The notes beneath the pieces are model-generated. The model searched no databases. It was not told where the DNA came from and saw nothing but the letters and a program-made list of their open reading frames with translations. This document shows positions 1 through 7,498 of a DNA stretch of 12,293 nt, in pieces (position 1 is the first letter of the stretch; every line of letters begins with the position of its first letter). Made by a program: the position numbers and the translations under genes. The stretch comes from Pseudomonadota bacterium (GTDB lineage: Bacteria; Pseudomonadota; Alphaproteobacteria; Rhodospirillales; 2-02-FULL-58-16), in assembly GCA_022560215.1 (NCBI GenBank), contig JADFTO010000057.1:1-12293 (forward strand), written 5' to 3'.

Positions 1-152
1 ACCGTCTTGCCCGAGCCGCTCTCGCCCACCAGCGCCACGGTCTCCGCCTCGCCGATGTCGAACGAGATGTCGCGCACCGCTTTCACCTCGCCCTTGCCGG
101 TGCCGAAGCTGACCGACAGACCCTTGATCCTGACCAGCGGCGCCCCGGCCAT
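1..152 (-). CDS. yejF: YejF peptide ABC transporter ATP-binding protein, N-terminal fragment
   Basis: Only the first 50 residues are in the window; the gene continues past the left edge. It reads MAGAPLVRIKGLSVSFGTGK and continues to the Walker A motif GESGSGKT at residues 43-50, the nucleotide-binding P-loop of an ABC ATPase. This is the cytoplasmic subunit that would power import through YejB and YejE. The ATG overlaps the yejE stop by one base (TAATG), which points to translational coupling. Family knowledge: YejF of the oligopeptide/microcin C importer normally carries two ABC domains in one chain of about 530 residues, but only the start of the first is visible here. The name rests mainly on its place after yejA, yejB and yejE; the sequence alone only shows an ABC ATPase of the Opp/Dpp type. 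Confidence 0.85.
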   Translation of the reverse strand, partial: MAGAPLVRIKGLSVSFGTGKGEVKAVRDISFDIGEAETVALVGESGSGKT

Positions 153-1195
153 TACGGTGTTCCCTCAAAGGTCTTGCGCGGATCGAAGGCGTCGCGCACC
201 GCCTCGCCGACGAAGACCAGCAGGGTGAGCATGATGGCCAGCACGAAGAAACCGGTCAGCCCCAGCCACGGGGCCTGCAAATTGGACTTGCCCTGGTTCA
301 GGATCTCGCCCAGGGACGCCGATCCCGGCGGCAGGCCGAAGCCCAGGAAGTCCAGCGCCGTCAGCGTCACGATGGAGCCGCTGAGGATGAAGGGCAGGAA
401 CGTCATGGTCGCCACCATGGCATTGGGCAGGATGTGCTTGAACATGATGCCCATGTTGCCGACGCCGAGCGCCCGGGCGGCGCGCACGTAGTCGAAGTTC
501 CGCGCCCTCAGGAATTCCGCCCGCACCACGCCGACCAGCCCCATCCAGCTGAAAAGCAGCATGAGGCCGAGGAGCCACCAGAAGTTGGGCTCGACGATGC
601 TGGCCAGGATGATGAGCAGGAAGAGGACGGGCAGTCCCGACCAGATCTCGATGAAACGCTGGAACAGGAGGTCCGTCAGCCCGCCGAAGTATCCCTGCAC
701 GGCGCCGGCGGCGACCCCGATGATCGAGCTCAGTATGGTCAGCGTCAGCCCGAACAGCACCGAGATGCGGAAGCCGTAGATCATGCGGGCCACCACGTCG
801 CGGCCCTGGTCGTCGGTGCCCAGCCAGTTCTCCAGACTGGGCGGCGCCGGCGCCGGCACGGGCAGGTCGTAATTGATGGTATCGAACGAATAGCGCACCG
901 GGGGCCAGATCATCCAGCCCTTGGCTCCTATCAACTCGGCGACGTAGGGGTCCCGGTAGTCGGCGTTGGAGGGGAACTCGCCGCCGAAGACGGTCTCGGG
1001 ATAGTCGACGAAGACCGGCGTGAAATAGGCGCCGTCGAATTTGACCAGCAACGGCCTGTCGTTGGCGATGAACTCGGCGAACAGCGCCAGGGTGAAGATG
1101 ACGATAAATATCCAGAACGACCAATAGCCGCGCCGGTTGGCGCGGAAGTTGTCCAGCCGCCGCCGGTTCAGGGGCGAGAGGGGGATACTCTTCAC
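152..1195 (-). CDS. yejE: YejE peptide ABC transporter permease
   Basis: Inner-membrane permease of 347 residues, one half of the channel of the YejABEF peptide importer. Residues 24-44 form the first hydrophobic segment (after RRRLDNFRANRRG). A long periplasmic stretch with aromatic and proline residues follows at about 45-120, typical of YejE and longer than in OppC or DppC. The LGTDDQGRDV motif at 125-134 and several membrane segments between 143 and 330 fit the BPD_transp_1 fold. The EAA loop that docks on the ATPase is RAARALGVGN through HILPN at about 238-258. The start is a GTG four bases after the yejB stop; the Shine-Dalgarno sequence is weak, so coupling to yejB is likely. The end overlaps the yejF start by one base. 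Known relatives import short peptides, including microcin C and, in rhizobia and Brucella, peptides linked to antimicrobial-peptide tolerance. Substrate here is inferred. Confidence 0.93.
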   Translation of the reverse strand: MKSIPLSPLNRRRLDNFRANRRGYWSFWIFIVIFTLALFAEFIANDRPLLVKFDGAYFTPVFVDYPETVFGGEFPSNADYRDPYVAELIGAKGWMIWPPVRYSFDTINYDLPVPAPAPPSLENWLGTDDQGRDVVARMIYGFRISVLFGLTLTILSSIIGVAAGAVQGYFGGLTDLLFQRFIEIWSGLPVLFLLIILASIVEPNFWWLLGLMLLFSWMGLVGVVRAEFLRARNFDYVRAARALGVGNMGIMFKHILPNAMVATMTFLPFILSGSIVTLTALDFLGFGLPPGSASLGEILNQGKSNLQAPWLGLTGFFVLAIMLTLLVFVGEAVRDAFDPRKTFEGTP

Positions 1196-1199
1196 CGGC

Positions 1200-2306
1200 C
1201 TAAACTTCCCGGGCCTCGAAGTCGATGCGCGGATCGATCACATGGTACATGATGTCGCCGATCAGCTGCATGACCAGCCCCAACAGGGTGAAGAAGAAGA
1301 GCGTCCCGAAGACCACCGGATAGTCCCGGTTGATGACCGCCTCGAAGCCGAGCAGCCCGAGACCGTCAAGCGAGAAGATGATCTCGATCAGGAGCGCCCC
1401 GGTGAACAGGATGCCGATGAAGGCGCTGGGGAATCCGGCGATGACGATCAGCATGGCGTTGCGGAACACGTGGCCGTAGAGCACCCGGCTTTCGCTCAGG
1501 CCCTTGGCCCGGGCCGTGGTCACGTACTGCAAGTTGATCTGGTCCAGGAACGAGTTCTTGGTGAGCATGGTCAACCCGGCGAAGCTGCCGATGACCAGGG
1601 CCAGGACGGGCAGCGTGATGTGCCAGAAGTAATCGGCGATGCGCTGGGGCCAGCTCATGTCCTCCCAGCCGGGCGAGGTCAGGCCCCTGAGGGGGAACCA
1701 GTCGAGGTAACTGCCGCCGGCGAACACCACCACCAGCAGGATGGCGAACAGGAAGCTGGGGATGGCGTAGCCGACGATGACAATGGCGCTGGTCCAGACG
1801 TCGAAACGGCTGCCGTCGCGGACCGCCTTGGCGACTCCGAGCGGAATGGAGATCAGATAGACCAGCAGGGTGGTCCATATGCCCAGGCTGATGGAAACGG
1901 GCATTTTTTCCAGGACCAGGTCGAGCACGCTCCGGTCCCGGAAGTAGCTGTCGCCGAAATCGAACCTGAGGTAGTTCTTCATCATGTGGAAGAAGCGCTC
2001 GGGGGCCGGCTTGTCGAAGCCGTAAAGCCTTTCCAGTTCCTTGATCAGGTCCGGGTCCAGCCCGCGGGCGCCGCGGTATTTTGACACCGAGCCGAGGGTC
2101 CCTTGGGCCCGTCCCCGGTCCTGGGTCTCCATCCCGCCGGCGCCGGAAATCCGGGCCGTGGCATCCGCCGCCGTGCCCTTGATTTCGGCGATCATCCGTT
2201 CCACGGGACCGCCCGGCGCCGCCTGGACGATGATGAAGTTGACCACCATGATGCCGAAGAGCGTCGGGATGATCAGCAAAAGGCGGCGCAGGATGTAGTT
2301 GAGCAT
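1200..2306 (-). CDS. yejB: YejB peptide ABC transporter permease
   Basis: Inner-membrane permease of 368 residues, close to the usual length of YejB (about 364). It starts MLNYILRRLLLIIPTLFGIM, the hallmark N-terminal membrane segment of the OppB/DppB/YejB family, followed by FIIVQAAPGGPVE. A charged, glycine-rich periplasmic insertion lies at about 38-85 and is characteristic of YejB. Membrane segments follow at about 138-160, 172-197, 231-248, 286-310 and 333-352. The EAA cytoplasmic loop is TTARAKGLSESRV at 263-275, ending HVFRNA. It starts with ATG 19 bases after the yejA stop and ends four bases before yejE, so it lies inside a tight operon. It pairs with YejE to form the translocation path. 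No odd residues were noticed. Confidence 0.94.
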   Translation of the reverse strand: MLNYILRRLLLIIPTLFGIMVVNFIIVQAAPGGPVERMIAEIKGTAADATARISGAGGMETQDRGRAQGTLGSVSKYRGARGLDPDLIKELERLYGFDKPAPERFFHMMKNYLRFDFGDSYFRDRSVLDLVLEKMPVSISLGIWTTLLVYLISIPLGVAKAVRDGSRFDVWTSAIVIVGYAIPSFLFAILLVVVFAGGSYLDWFPLRGLTSPGWEDMSWPQRIADYFWHITLPVLALVIGSFAGLTMLTKNSFLDQINLQYVTTARAKGLSESRVLYGHVFRNAMLIVIAGFPSAFIGILFTGALLIEIIFSLDGLGLLGFEAVINRDYPVVFGTLFFFTLLGLVMQLIGDIMYHVIDPRIDFEAREV

Positions 2307-2325
2307 GGCGTTCCGGCTCCGCGCC

Positions 2326-4158
2326 CTACCTGGCCTTGCGGCGCTCCGCCAGGGCCGCCGCCTTTGTCTCGTCGATCCACCAGGTATCGAATCCGAGATC
2401 GTACTTCGGGTTCGTGGGCGGCCTCCCGAACTTGTCCCAGTAGGCCACGCGGAAGCTCCGGATGTGCCAGTGGGGGATCAGGTAATGGCCCCACAGCAGC
2501 ACCCTGTCGAGCGCCCGGGTGCGGTGGATCAGGCTATCGCGGTCCGGCGCCGAGATCACCAGCTCGATCAGGCGGTCGACGGCCTCGTCCCGGATACCGA
2601 TGGTGTTGCGGCTGCCCTGGCGACCGGCGGCCTCGGAGCCCCAGAGGTCCCGCTGCTCGTTCCCCGGCGACAGGGATTGGCCGAAGACGTCGACGGTCAT
2701 GTCGAAATCGAAATCCTCGGTCCTCTTCTGGTACTGGGCCGCGTCCACGGTGCGCACCCGGGCCTCGATGCCGAGCCGCTCCAGGTTCTTGACGAAGGGC
2801 AGCGCGATGCGCTCCCAGACGGGCTGGCTGAGAAGGATTTCGAAGCTGAAGGGCAGGCCGGTCTCGGCCTTTACCAGCTTGCGGTCCTTGAACACCCAGC
2901 CCGCCTGCTTGAGCAAACTCAGGCCCTGGCGCAGGTTGCGCCGGATGTTGCCGCTGCCGTCGCTGGCCGGGGGCTTGTAGGTCTCGGTGAACACCTGATC
3001 GGGGATCTGGCCGCGCAAGGGCTCCAGGATTTTCAGCTCCTCGGGTCCCGGCAGGCCCGTGGAGGCCAACTCGGAATTCGAGAAATAGCTCTCGGTACGG
3101 GTGTACTGGCCGTAGAACAGGTTCTTGTTGGACCATTCGAAGTCGAAGGCGAAGGCAAGGGCCCGGCGCACCCGGGGGTCGCGGAAAATCTCGCGCCGCG
3201 TGTTGAAGACGAAGGCCTGCATGCCGGTCGGCCGCTGATGGCGGATCTCTTCGAGTTTGATCAGGCCCTGCCTGACCGGCGGCGCGTCATACGCGGTGGC
3301 CCAGTCCTTGGACGTGTTTTCGATGCGGAAGTCGTAGCCGCCGGACTTGAAGGCCTCCAACGCCACGGTGGTGTCCCGGTAGTAATCGTAGCGGATGGTG
3401 TCGAAGTTGTTGCGGCCCTTGTTGACGGGGATTTCGGCGCCCCAGTAGTCCTTGATGCGTTCGTAGGTGATGGAGCGGCCGGGATCCAGCGACTTGACCC
3501 GATAGGGGCCGCTGCCGAGGGGCGGCTTCAGGGTGGTCTTGCCGAACTCGCGGCCTTCCCAGTAATGCCGGGGCAGGATCGGCAACTCGCCGGCGATGAG
3601 CGGCAGTTCCCGGTTCTCGCCGCCGCTGAAGGTGAACCGGACACTGCGCTCGCCCGTCCGTTCGGCTTTCGCGATGTTGGCGAAATAGGTCCGGTAGAAG
3701 GGATGGCCCTTGGTCTTCAGGGTCTCCAGGCTCCAGATCACGTCCTCGGGCGTCACCGGCCTGCCGTCGTGCCAGCGGGCTTCCGCGCGCAGCGTGAAGG
3801 CCGCCCAGGAACGGTCGTCGGGCACCTCTATGCTTTCGGCGAGCAGGCCGTACTTGGTGAAGGCTTCGTCGTCGGACGAGGTCATGAGGGTCTCGAACAG
3901 GCCGCCCAGGCCGACCGCCGCCACCCCCTTCAGGATGTAGGGGTTGAGGTTGTCGAAGGTGCCGATGGCCGACAGCCGGACATCGCCGCCCTTGGGCGCG
4001 TCGGGATCGGCGTAGTCGAAATGGGTGAAGCCGGGCCCGTACTTGGGCTCGCCGTGCATGGCGATGGCGTGGCGGGGCCGGGCCTCTTGCGCCAAGGCGC
4101 CCCAGGGGTCGAGGACGGCCGCCGCGAGGACGAGAATTCCCAATGTGACGCGGGGCAC
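2326..4158 (-). CDS. yejA: YejA periplasmic peptide-binding protein
   Basis: Extracytoplasmic solute-binding protein of family 5 (SBP_bac_5), 610 residues with the chosen start, against about 600 in the family. It captures peptides in the periplasm for YejBEF. The open frame continues upstream to 4548, but that part overlaps hisN. I chose the GTG at 4158 because AGGAG sits seven bases before it and because it gives a clean signal peptide: MPRVTLGILVLAAAVLDPWG then ALA|QE, cleaved after residue 23. The mature part begins with HAIAMHGEPKYGP and shows the family pattern FDYADPDAPKGGDVRLSAIG, then NLNPYIL, WHDGRPVTPEDVIWSLE and the PPLGSGPYRV loop. It ends in charged residues. First gene of the yej unit; 71 bases separate it from hisN. 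A possible promoter in that gap (TTGATC, 18 bases, AATATC) is weak, so co-transcription from upstream is equally possible. Confidence 0.92.
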   Translation of the reverse strand: MPRVTLGILVLAAAVLDPWGALAQEARPRHAIAMHGEPKYGPGFTHFDYADPDAPKGGDVRLSAIGTFDNLNPYILKGVAAVGLGGLFETLMTSSDDEAFTKYGLLAESIEVPDDRSWAAFTLRAEARWHDGRPVTPEDVIWSLETLKTKGHPFYRTYFANIAKAERTGERSVRFTFSGGENRELPLIAGELPILPRHYWEGREFGKTTLKPPLGSGPYRVKSLDPGRSITYERIKDYWGAEIPVNKGRNNFDTIRYDYYRDTTVALEAFKSGGYDFRIENTSKDWATAYDAPPVRQGLIKLEEIRHQRPTGMQAFVFNTRREIFRDPRVRRALAFAFDFEWSNKNLFYGQYTRTESYFSNSELASTGLPGPEELKILEPLRGQIPDQVFTETYKPPASDGSGNIRRNLRQGLSLLKQAGWVFKDRKLVKAETGLPFSFEILLSQPVWERIALPFVKNLERLGIEARVRTVDAAQYQKRTEDFDFDMTVDVFGQSLSPGNEQRDLWGSEAAGRQGSRNTIGIRDEAVDRLIELVISAPDRDSLIHRTRALDRVLLWGHYLIPHWHIRSFRVAYWDKFGRPPTNPKYDLGFDTWWIDETKAAALAERRKAR

Positions 4159-4165
4159 GTCGATT

Positions 4166-4170
4166 CTCCT
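4166..4170 (-). promoter_or_regulatory. Ribosome binding site deciding the yejA start
   Basis: On the minus strand AGGAG precedes the GTG at 4158 by seven bases. No other candidate in the upstream extension has both a good Shine-Dalgarno sequence and a signal peptide directly behind it. This is why the 5' extension of the open frame into hisN is not used. Confidence 0.75.
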
Positions 4171-4229
4171 GATCAGTCCCAGGCCGAGGATATTGGCGGG
4201 CCGCGCGTTCGCGATCAAGGTGCCAGTAT

Positions 4230-5018
4230 TCACCCGTTGAGGACGGCCAGGGCCTTGGCGTGGGCGCGGCCGTCGCCCGCGGCCAGCACGCGGCCGTCCG
4301 ATCCCAGGGTCAGGGCCTCCCCCTGCCAGTCGCTGATGACGCCGCCGGCGCCCGTCACCACGGGCACCAGGGCGGCATAGTCGTATGGCTTCATGGTCGC
4401 CTCGCAGACCAGGTCCACGTGGCCGTTGGCGAGCAAACCGTAGGCGATGCATTCGGCGCCGTAGAGGGCGCGGCGGACCCGCTTGCGCAGGCGCTCGAAG
4501 GCGTCGAAATCGCCCTCGAACATGTGGGGCGAGGTGGCGTAGAGCCAAGCCTGGTCAAGCTCGCCGCAGGGTCTGACCGAAACTTCCTCGCCGTTGAAGG
4601 TGGTCGGCCGGCCCTCGCACCCGACCCAGCGTTCGCCGAGCGCCGGGTTGTCCATGACGCCGAGGACCGGCGCCCCGTCCCGCGCCAGCGCGATCAGGGT
4701 GCCGAACAGGGGCTTCCCGGTGACGTAGGACTGGGTGCCGTCGATGGGGTCCAGGACCCACACGAATTCGGCGCCTGAGTTCTGCGTGCCCAGTTCCTCG
4801 CCCAGGATTCCGTGGTCGGGGTAGGCGGCCTCGATGAGTGCGCGCATGGCCGCTTCGGCCTCCCTGTCGGCCGCCGTCACCGGGCTCATGTCCGCCTTGG
4901 TCTCGGCGACGGCGCCCCGGCGGAAGGACTCCATGACGATGGGTGCCGCCGCGTCGGCCAGCTTTTCGGCCAGGGCCAGGAAGCCGTCCAGGGGCCCCGG
5001 TGCCCCGGGGGGCGTCAT
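4230..5018 (-). CDS. hisN: Histidinol-phosphatase, inositol monophosphatase family (HisN-like)
   Basis: Metal-dependent phosphatase of the IMPase fold, 262 residues. Seen: SPVTAADREAE at 45-55, the metal-site glutamates in GEE at 73-75, the signature WVLDPIDGTQSYVTG at 87-101 with the aspartates of DPIDGT (90-95), and the C-terminal site KPYDYAALVPVVTGAGG at 210-226 with D213. The combination DPIDGT, FGTLIAL, ALGERWVG and YGLLANGHVDLV resembles alphaproteobacterial HisN, which removes phosphate from histidinol phosphate in histidine synthesis. Alternatives within the family are inositol-1-phosphatase (SuhB) or CysQ, which are less similar by eye. The start ATG at 5018 overlaps the cytochrome stop as ATGA, so translation is probably coupled. 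The frame stays open upstream to 5306 but that part lies inside the cytochrome gene. No his gene is nearby, so the exact substrate is an inference. Confidence 0.8.
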   Translation of the reverse strand: MTPPGAPGPLDGFLALAEKLADAAAPIVMESFRRGAVAETKADMSPVTAADREAEAAMRALIEAAYPDHGILGEELGTQNSGAEFVWVLDPIDGTQSYVTGKPLFGTLIALARDGAPVLGVMDNPALGERWVGCEGRPTTFNGEEVSVRPCGELDQAWLYATSPHMFEGDFDAFERLRKRVRRALYGAECIAYGLLANGHVDLVCEATMKPYDYAALVPVVTGAGGVISDWQGEALTLGSDGRVLAAGDGRAHAKALAVLNG

Positions 5019-5542
5019 GGAAGGGGCTTGGGCTGGTCGCTGAGGGACCGCAGATGAGCGATGACGGCGGCGCGGTCGGCCGCTTTCTTGAGTCCGGCGA
5101 AGGTCATCTTGTTGCCCTTGGCGAAGGACTTCGGCTTGGTCAGGAACGCATCCAGGTCCTCGTATGTCCACACCCCGCCGAGACCGGAGAGGGCCCCCGA
5201 ATACTTGAAGCCGGGGGTGGACGCCTTGGGCCTTCCCACCACGTCCCACAGATTGGGGCCGACCTTGTTCTTGCCGCCTTTTTCGGTGCTGTGGCAGGAC
5301 TTGCATTTCTTGAACGTCCTGACGCCCGCCTCGGCGCTGGCCGAGGCCAGCAGGACGAGCGCGCTTTCGCCGCCGGTTTCGTCCTTAGGCTTCTCCGTCC
5401 CTCCCTTGGCGGCTATCTTGAGGGCGGGGGTTTCCGCCGCTTCCACGTGGACCAGGAGGTCGCCCATCATGTTGGCGCCCGTGATCAGCCACAGGGTGAT
5501 CAGGAAGCTGGCGCCGAGTTTATTCATGAACGAGAAATGCAT
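5015..5542 (-). CDS. cycM: Membrane-anchored c-type cytochrome (CycM / cytochrome c552 type)
   Basis: Small electron-transfer protein of 175 residues. An uncleaved N-terminal membrane segment (about 9-30: LGASFLITLWLITGANMMG) is followed by an acidic/lysine-rich linker to about residue 65. The class I cytochrome c domain holds CKSCH at 80-84 for heme attachment, KVGPNLWDVVGRP at 93-105, YSGAL, WTYEDLDAFLTKPKSF, and the axial methionine in GNKMTFAG (M146). Family knowledge: such CycM/c552 proteins carry electrons from the bc1 complex to the aa3 oxidase in alphaproteobacteria and sit next to kdsB and pheA in rhizobia, as here. The start at 5542 has AAGGA eight bases upstream; the frame is open up to 5644, but a start there would lie inside the TATAAT promoter box. 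An ATG at 5527 is a second possibility. Ends in an ATGA overlap with hisN. Confidence 0.88.
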   Translation of the reverse strand: MHFSFMNKLGASFLITLWLITGANMMGDLLVHVEAAETPALKIAAKGGTEKPKDETGGESALVLLASASAEAGVRTFKKCKSCHSTEKGGKNKVGPNLWDVVGRPKASTPGFKYSGALSGLGGVWTYEDLDAFLTKPKSFAKGNKMTFAGLKKAADRAAVIAHLRSLSDQPKPLP

Positions 5543-5550
5543 GATGCCGG

Positions 5551-5555
5551 TCCTT
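5551..5555 (-). promoter_or_regulatory. Shine-Dalgarno of the cytochrome c gene, partly within a repeat
   Basis: On the minus strand AAGGA precedes the ATG at 5542 by eight bases and supports that start. Its first bases belong to the right edge of the degenerate palindromic repeat at 5554-5589 (…GCTCTAAGGA), so part of the ribosome binding site derives from the repeat. Confidence 0.6.
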
Positions 5556-5589
5556 AGAGCACTATCCAACCAGCCAGATAATTCTCTTG
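5554..5589. repeat. Degenerate copy of the CTAGAGC palindromic element
   Basis: Compared with the reverse complement of the 36-base palindrome at 12119-12154, this stretch matches at 27 of 36 positions by eye without gaps. The core CTATCCAAC(C/T)AGCC differs at one base only. The copy at the far end is a near-perfect hairpin, whereas here the right arm is eroded (GATAATTCTC instead of GATAGCGCTC). It lies in the 5' leader of the cytochrome gene, directly against its ribosome binding site. Confidence 0.6.
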
Positions 5590-5642
5590 TCTCCGAGGCG
5601 CGGCCCGCCGCTCTTTCGGGCAAGGGGGCGCCGTCGGGGCAC

Positions 5643-5672
5643 ATTATAAGAATCGTCCTGCCCCGGGTACAA
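5643..5672 (-). promoter_or_regulatory. Probable promoter of the cytochrome c - hisN unit
   Basis: On the minus strand a perfect -10 box TATAAT (5643-5648) lies 18 bases after TTGTAC (5667-5672), a partial -35 match. Transcription would start near 5636, leaving a leader of roughly 95 bases before the ATG at 5542. That leader contains the degenerate palindrome at 5554-5589. The -10 match is strong for such GC-rich DNA; the -35 is weak. Confidence 0.55.
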
Positions 5673-5718
5673 CTGATAAGCGCTCAATTATGCCCAGGCT
5701 TGGTATAAGGTGCGCCCC

Positions 5719-6462
5719 ATGAGCGCAGCGCCGGAAAACCCCGTCGTCGTGATCCCCGCCCGCATGGCCAGCCGTCGCCTGCCCGGCAAGCCCCTGGCCG
5801 ACATCCAGGGCGAGCCGATGATCGTTCATGTCTGGCGCCGCGCCATGGAGGCGGACGTGGGCCCGGTCCTGGTGGCCGCGGCCGAGGCGGAAATCGCGGA
5901 CGCCATCGACGCCGCCGGCGGCCGCGCCGTGCTCACCCGGCCCGGCCACGCGACCGGTTCGGACCGGGTGTTCGAGGCCCTGGAGTCCTGGGGAGGCCGA
6001 TATGACGCCGTCATCAACCTGCAGGGCGACCTGCCCTTGATCGCGCCCGGGGCCGTCCGCGCCGTCCTCGGCCCCCTGGACGACGCCGACGTGGATATCG
6101 CCACCCTCGCCGCGCCCATCTCCGAGGCGGCGGAACGGGACGACGAAAGCGTGGTCAAGGCGGTGATCTCCGTTCCCCCCGGGGAGCTGCGCGGCCGCGC
6201 CCTTTACTTCAGCCGCGCCCCGGTGCCCGCCGGGACGGGGCCGATTTACCATCACATCGGCATCTATGCCTACCGCCCGGCGGCCCTGGCGCGCTTCGTC
6301 GCCCTTCCCCGGGGGGTGCTGGAGCGCCGCGAGCGGCTCGAGCAGCTGCGCGCGCTCGAGGCCGGCATGCGCATCGACGCCGCCCTCGTTGACACGGTTC
6401 CCCTCGGTGTCGATACTCCCGCCGACCTCGAGCGCGTGCGCGCCCTTCTGGCTCAGGGCTAG
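5719..6462 (+). CDS. kdsB: 3-deoxy-manno-octulosonate cytidylyltransferase (CMP-KDO synthetase)
   Basis: Cytoplasmic enzyme that joins CTP and KDO to CMP-KDO, the activated sugar for the lipopolysaccharide inner core. It has 247 residues, as in E. coli (248). Motifs in order: VIPARMASRRLPGKPLADI at 11-29 for the nucleotide site, HATGSDR at 77-83, NLQGDLPLI at 100-108 with the metal-binding aspartate, HHIGIYAYR at 178-186 and LERRERLEQLRALE at 201-214, then GVDTPADLERV. I chose the ATG at 5719 because AAGG lies eight bases upstream; a GTG at 5710 would overlap that site. The TAG stop is part of the left end (CTAGAGCG) of a palindromic repeat. Divergent from the cytochrome gene. A TATAAG at 5704-5709 overlaps the ribosome site and might be a -10 box, which would give an almost leaderless message. 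Confidence 0.95.
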   Translation: MSAAPENPVVVIPARMASRRLPGKPLADIQGEPMIVHVWRRAMEADVGPVLVAAAEAEIADAIDAAGGRAVLTRPGHATGSDRVFEALESWGGRYDAVINLQGDLPLIAPGAVRAVLGPLDDADVDIATLAAPISEAAERDDESVVKAVISVPPGELRGRALYFSRAPVPAGTGPIYHHIGIYAYRPAALARFVALPRGVLERRERLEQLRALEAGMRIDAALVDTVPLGVDTPADLERVRALLAQG

Positions 6463-6566
6463 AGCGAATTCCATGCAAATGGAATCGCGTCTCAATTCTG
6501 CCTTTGGCCGCTCAAGCGCCGGCGAGGCCTTAGCGCATGTTTCCACTTACGTGGATAGCGCTCTAG
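6459..6566. repeat. Palindromic intergenic element A with CTAGAGCG ends
   Basis: 108-base element with perfect 8-base inverted ends, CTAGAGCG at 6459-6466 and CGCTCTAG at 6559-6566. Inside the left end is a hairpin ATTCCAT-GCAA-ATGGAAT (6468-6485), extended by a GCG/CGC pair beyond a bulged A. Inside the right end is TCCAC-TTAC-GTGGA (6542-6555). GCCTTTGGCCG at 6500-6510 matches 10 of 11 bases of GCCTTTGACCG in the element after dnaX. The left end supplies the kdsB stop codon. There is no coding sequence. It looks like a short MITE- or REP-like repeat as known from many alphaproteobacteria; it may also act as an RNA hairpin at the end of the kdsB message. Confidence 0.65.
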
Positions 6567-6618
6567 GCCCGCGTACCCTTCATTCCCAGGGCTCTTAGAC
6601 GTCAGGGGGCAGGTGGCC

Positions 6619-7467
6619 ATGTCCGATCGCATCATCGCCTTCCAAGGCGCCCCCGGCGCCTACTCCGACCTCGCCTGCCGCGGCGCCCGACCGGAGCTGA
6701 AGACCCTGCCCTGCGCCGTCTTCGAAGACGCCTTCGACGCCATCAGGGAGGGCGCGGCGGACCTGGCCATGATTCCCATAGAGAACTCGGTGGCCGGAAG
6801 GGTCGCCGACATCCACCACCTGCTGCCCGAATCGAGGCTGCATATCATCGGCGAGCACTTCCAGCGGATCGATCACCACCTGCTCGGCGTGAAGGGCGCC
6901 GGGATCGGCGACCTGACCCACGTGCACAGCCATGTCCATGCCCTCGACCAGTGCCGGAACCTGATCCGGGAGCTGGGCATGACGCCGGTGATGCACGCAG
7001 ACACCGCCGGCGCCGCCGCCGACGTGGCGGCGCGCGGGGACAAGACCCAAGGGGCCATCGCGTCCAAGCTGGCCGCCGACATCTACGGCCTCGCCTCGCT
7101 CAAGGCCAACATCGAGGACGCCGACCACAACACCACCCGCTTCCTGGTCATGGCCCGCGAGGCCCGGATTCCGGAACCCGGTTCCGGGCCCCTGATCACC
7201 ACTTTCGTGTTCCGGGTACGCAACGTGCCGGCGGCCCTTTACAAGGCGCTGGGCGGGTTCGCCACCAACGGCGTCAACATGACCAAGCTGGAAAGCTATC
7301 TCATCGGCGGCAGCTTCCAGGCGGCCCAGTTCTACGCCGACGTGGAAGGCCACCCGGAAGACCGGGGCCTCAAGCTGGCCCTCGACGAGCTGGCCTTCTT
7401 CTCCCACGAGGTGACGATCCTCGGCGTCTATCCGGCCCATCCCTACCGCCAGCGGGACCGGGGCTAG
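6619..7467 (+). CDS. pheA: Prephenate dehydratase
   Basis: Monofunctional prephenate dehydratase of 282 residues, converting prephenate to phenylpyruvate in phenylalanine synthesis. The catalytic part starts with IIAFQGAPGAYSD, contains DLAMIPIENSVAGRVADIHHLL at 48-69 (substrate-binding ENS), GAIASKLAADIYGL at 145-158 and the catalytic DHNTTRFLVM at 169-178 (TRF motif). The regulatory ACT domain spans about 194-271: TTFVFRVRNVPAALYKALGG, then NMTKLESYLIGG, where the E. coli-type ESRP phenylalanine motif reads ESYL; this variant is common among alphaproteobacterial PheA. There is no chorismate mutase domain, unlike E. coli PheA. The ATG at 6619 is preceded by AGGGGG nine bases away; a GTG at 6613 would be too close to it. 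Separated from kdsB by repeat element A. Confidence 0.95.
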   Translation: MSDRIIAFQGAPGAYSDLACRGARPELKTLPCAVFEDAFDAIREGAADLAMIPIENSVAGRVADIHHLLPESRLHIIGEHFQRIDHHLLGVKGAGIGDLTHVHSHVHALDQCRNLIRELGMTPVMHADTAGAAADVAARGDKTQGAIASKLAADIYGLASLKANIEDADHNTTRFLVMAREARIPEPGSGPLITTFVFRVRNVPAALYKALGGFATNGVNMTKLESYLIGGSFQAAQFYADVEGHPEDRGLKLALDELAFFSHEVTILGVYPAHPYRQRDRG

Positions 7468-7498
7468 AGGACGGCTAAGGCCGCCTCAACCCCGGACG

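Noticed and set aside
1137..2084. Plus-strand frame of 315 codons opposite yejB
   Set aside because: Its product is dominated by Gln, Asp, Glu, His and Gly, as expected from the antisense of a membrane-protein gene; there is no ribosome site or recognisable domain.
2299..4380. Very long plus-strand open frame opposite yejA
   Set aside because: It is antisense to yejA, which has clear family motifs, signal peptide and ribosome site. The product is low in structure and shows only the composition expected from the opposite strand of GC-rich codons.
4159..4548. N-terminal extension of the yejA frame into hisN
   Set aside because: It would overlap hisN by over 300 bases, the added residues are Arg/Pro-rich without homology, and the internal GTG has a ribosome site and signal peptide.
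7462..7468. CTAGAG at the pheA stop as another repeat element
   Set aside because: It continues GGAC instead of C(G/A), and no matching GCTCTAG or hairpin arm follows before nudC.
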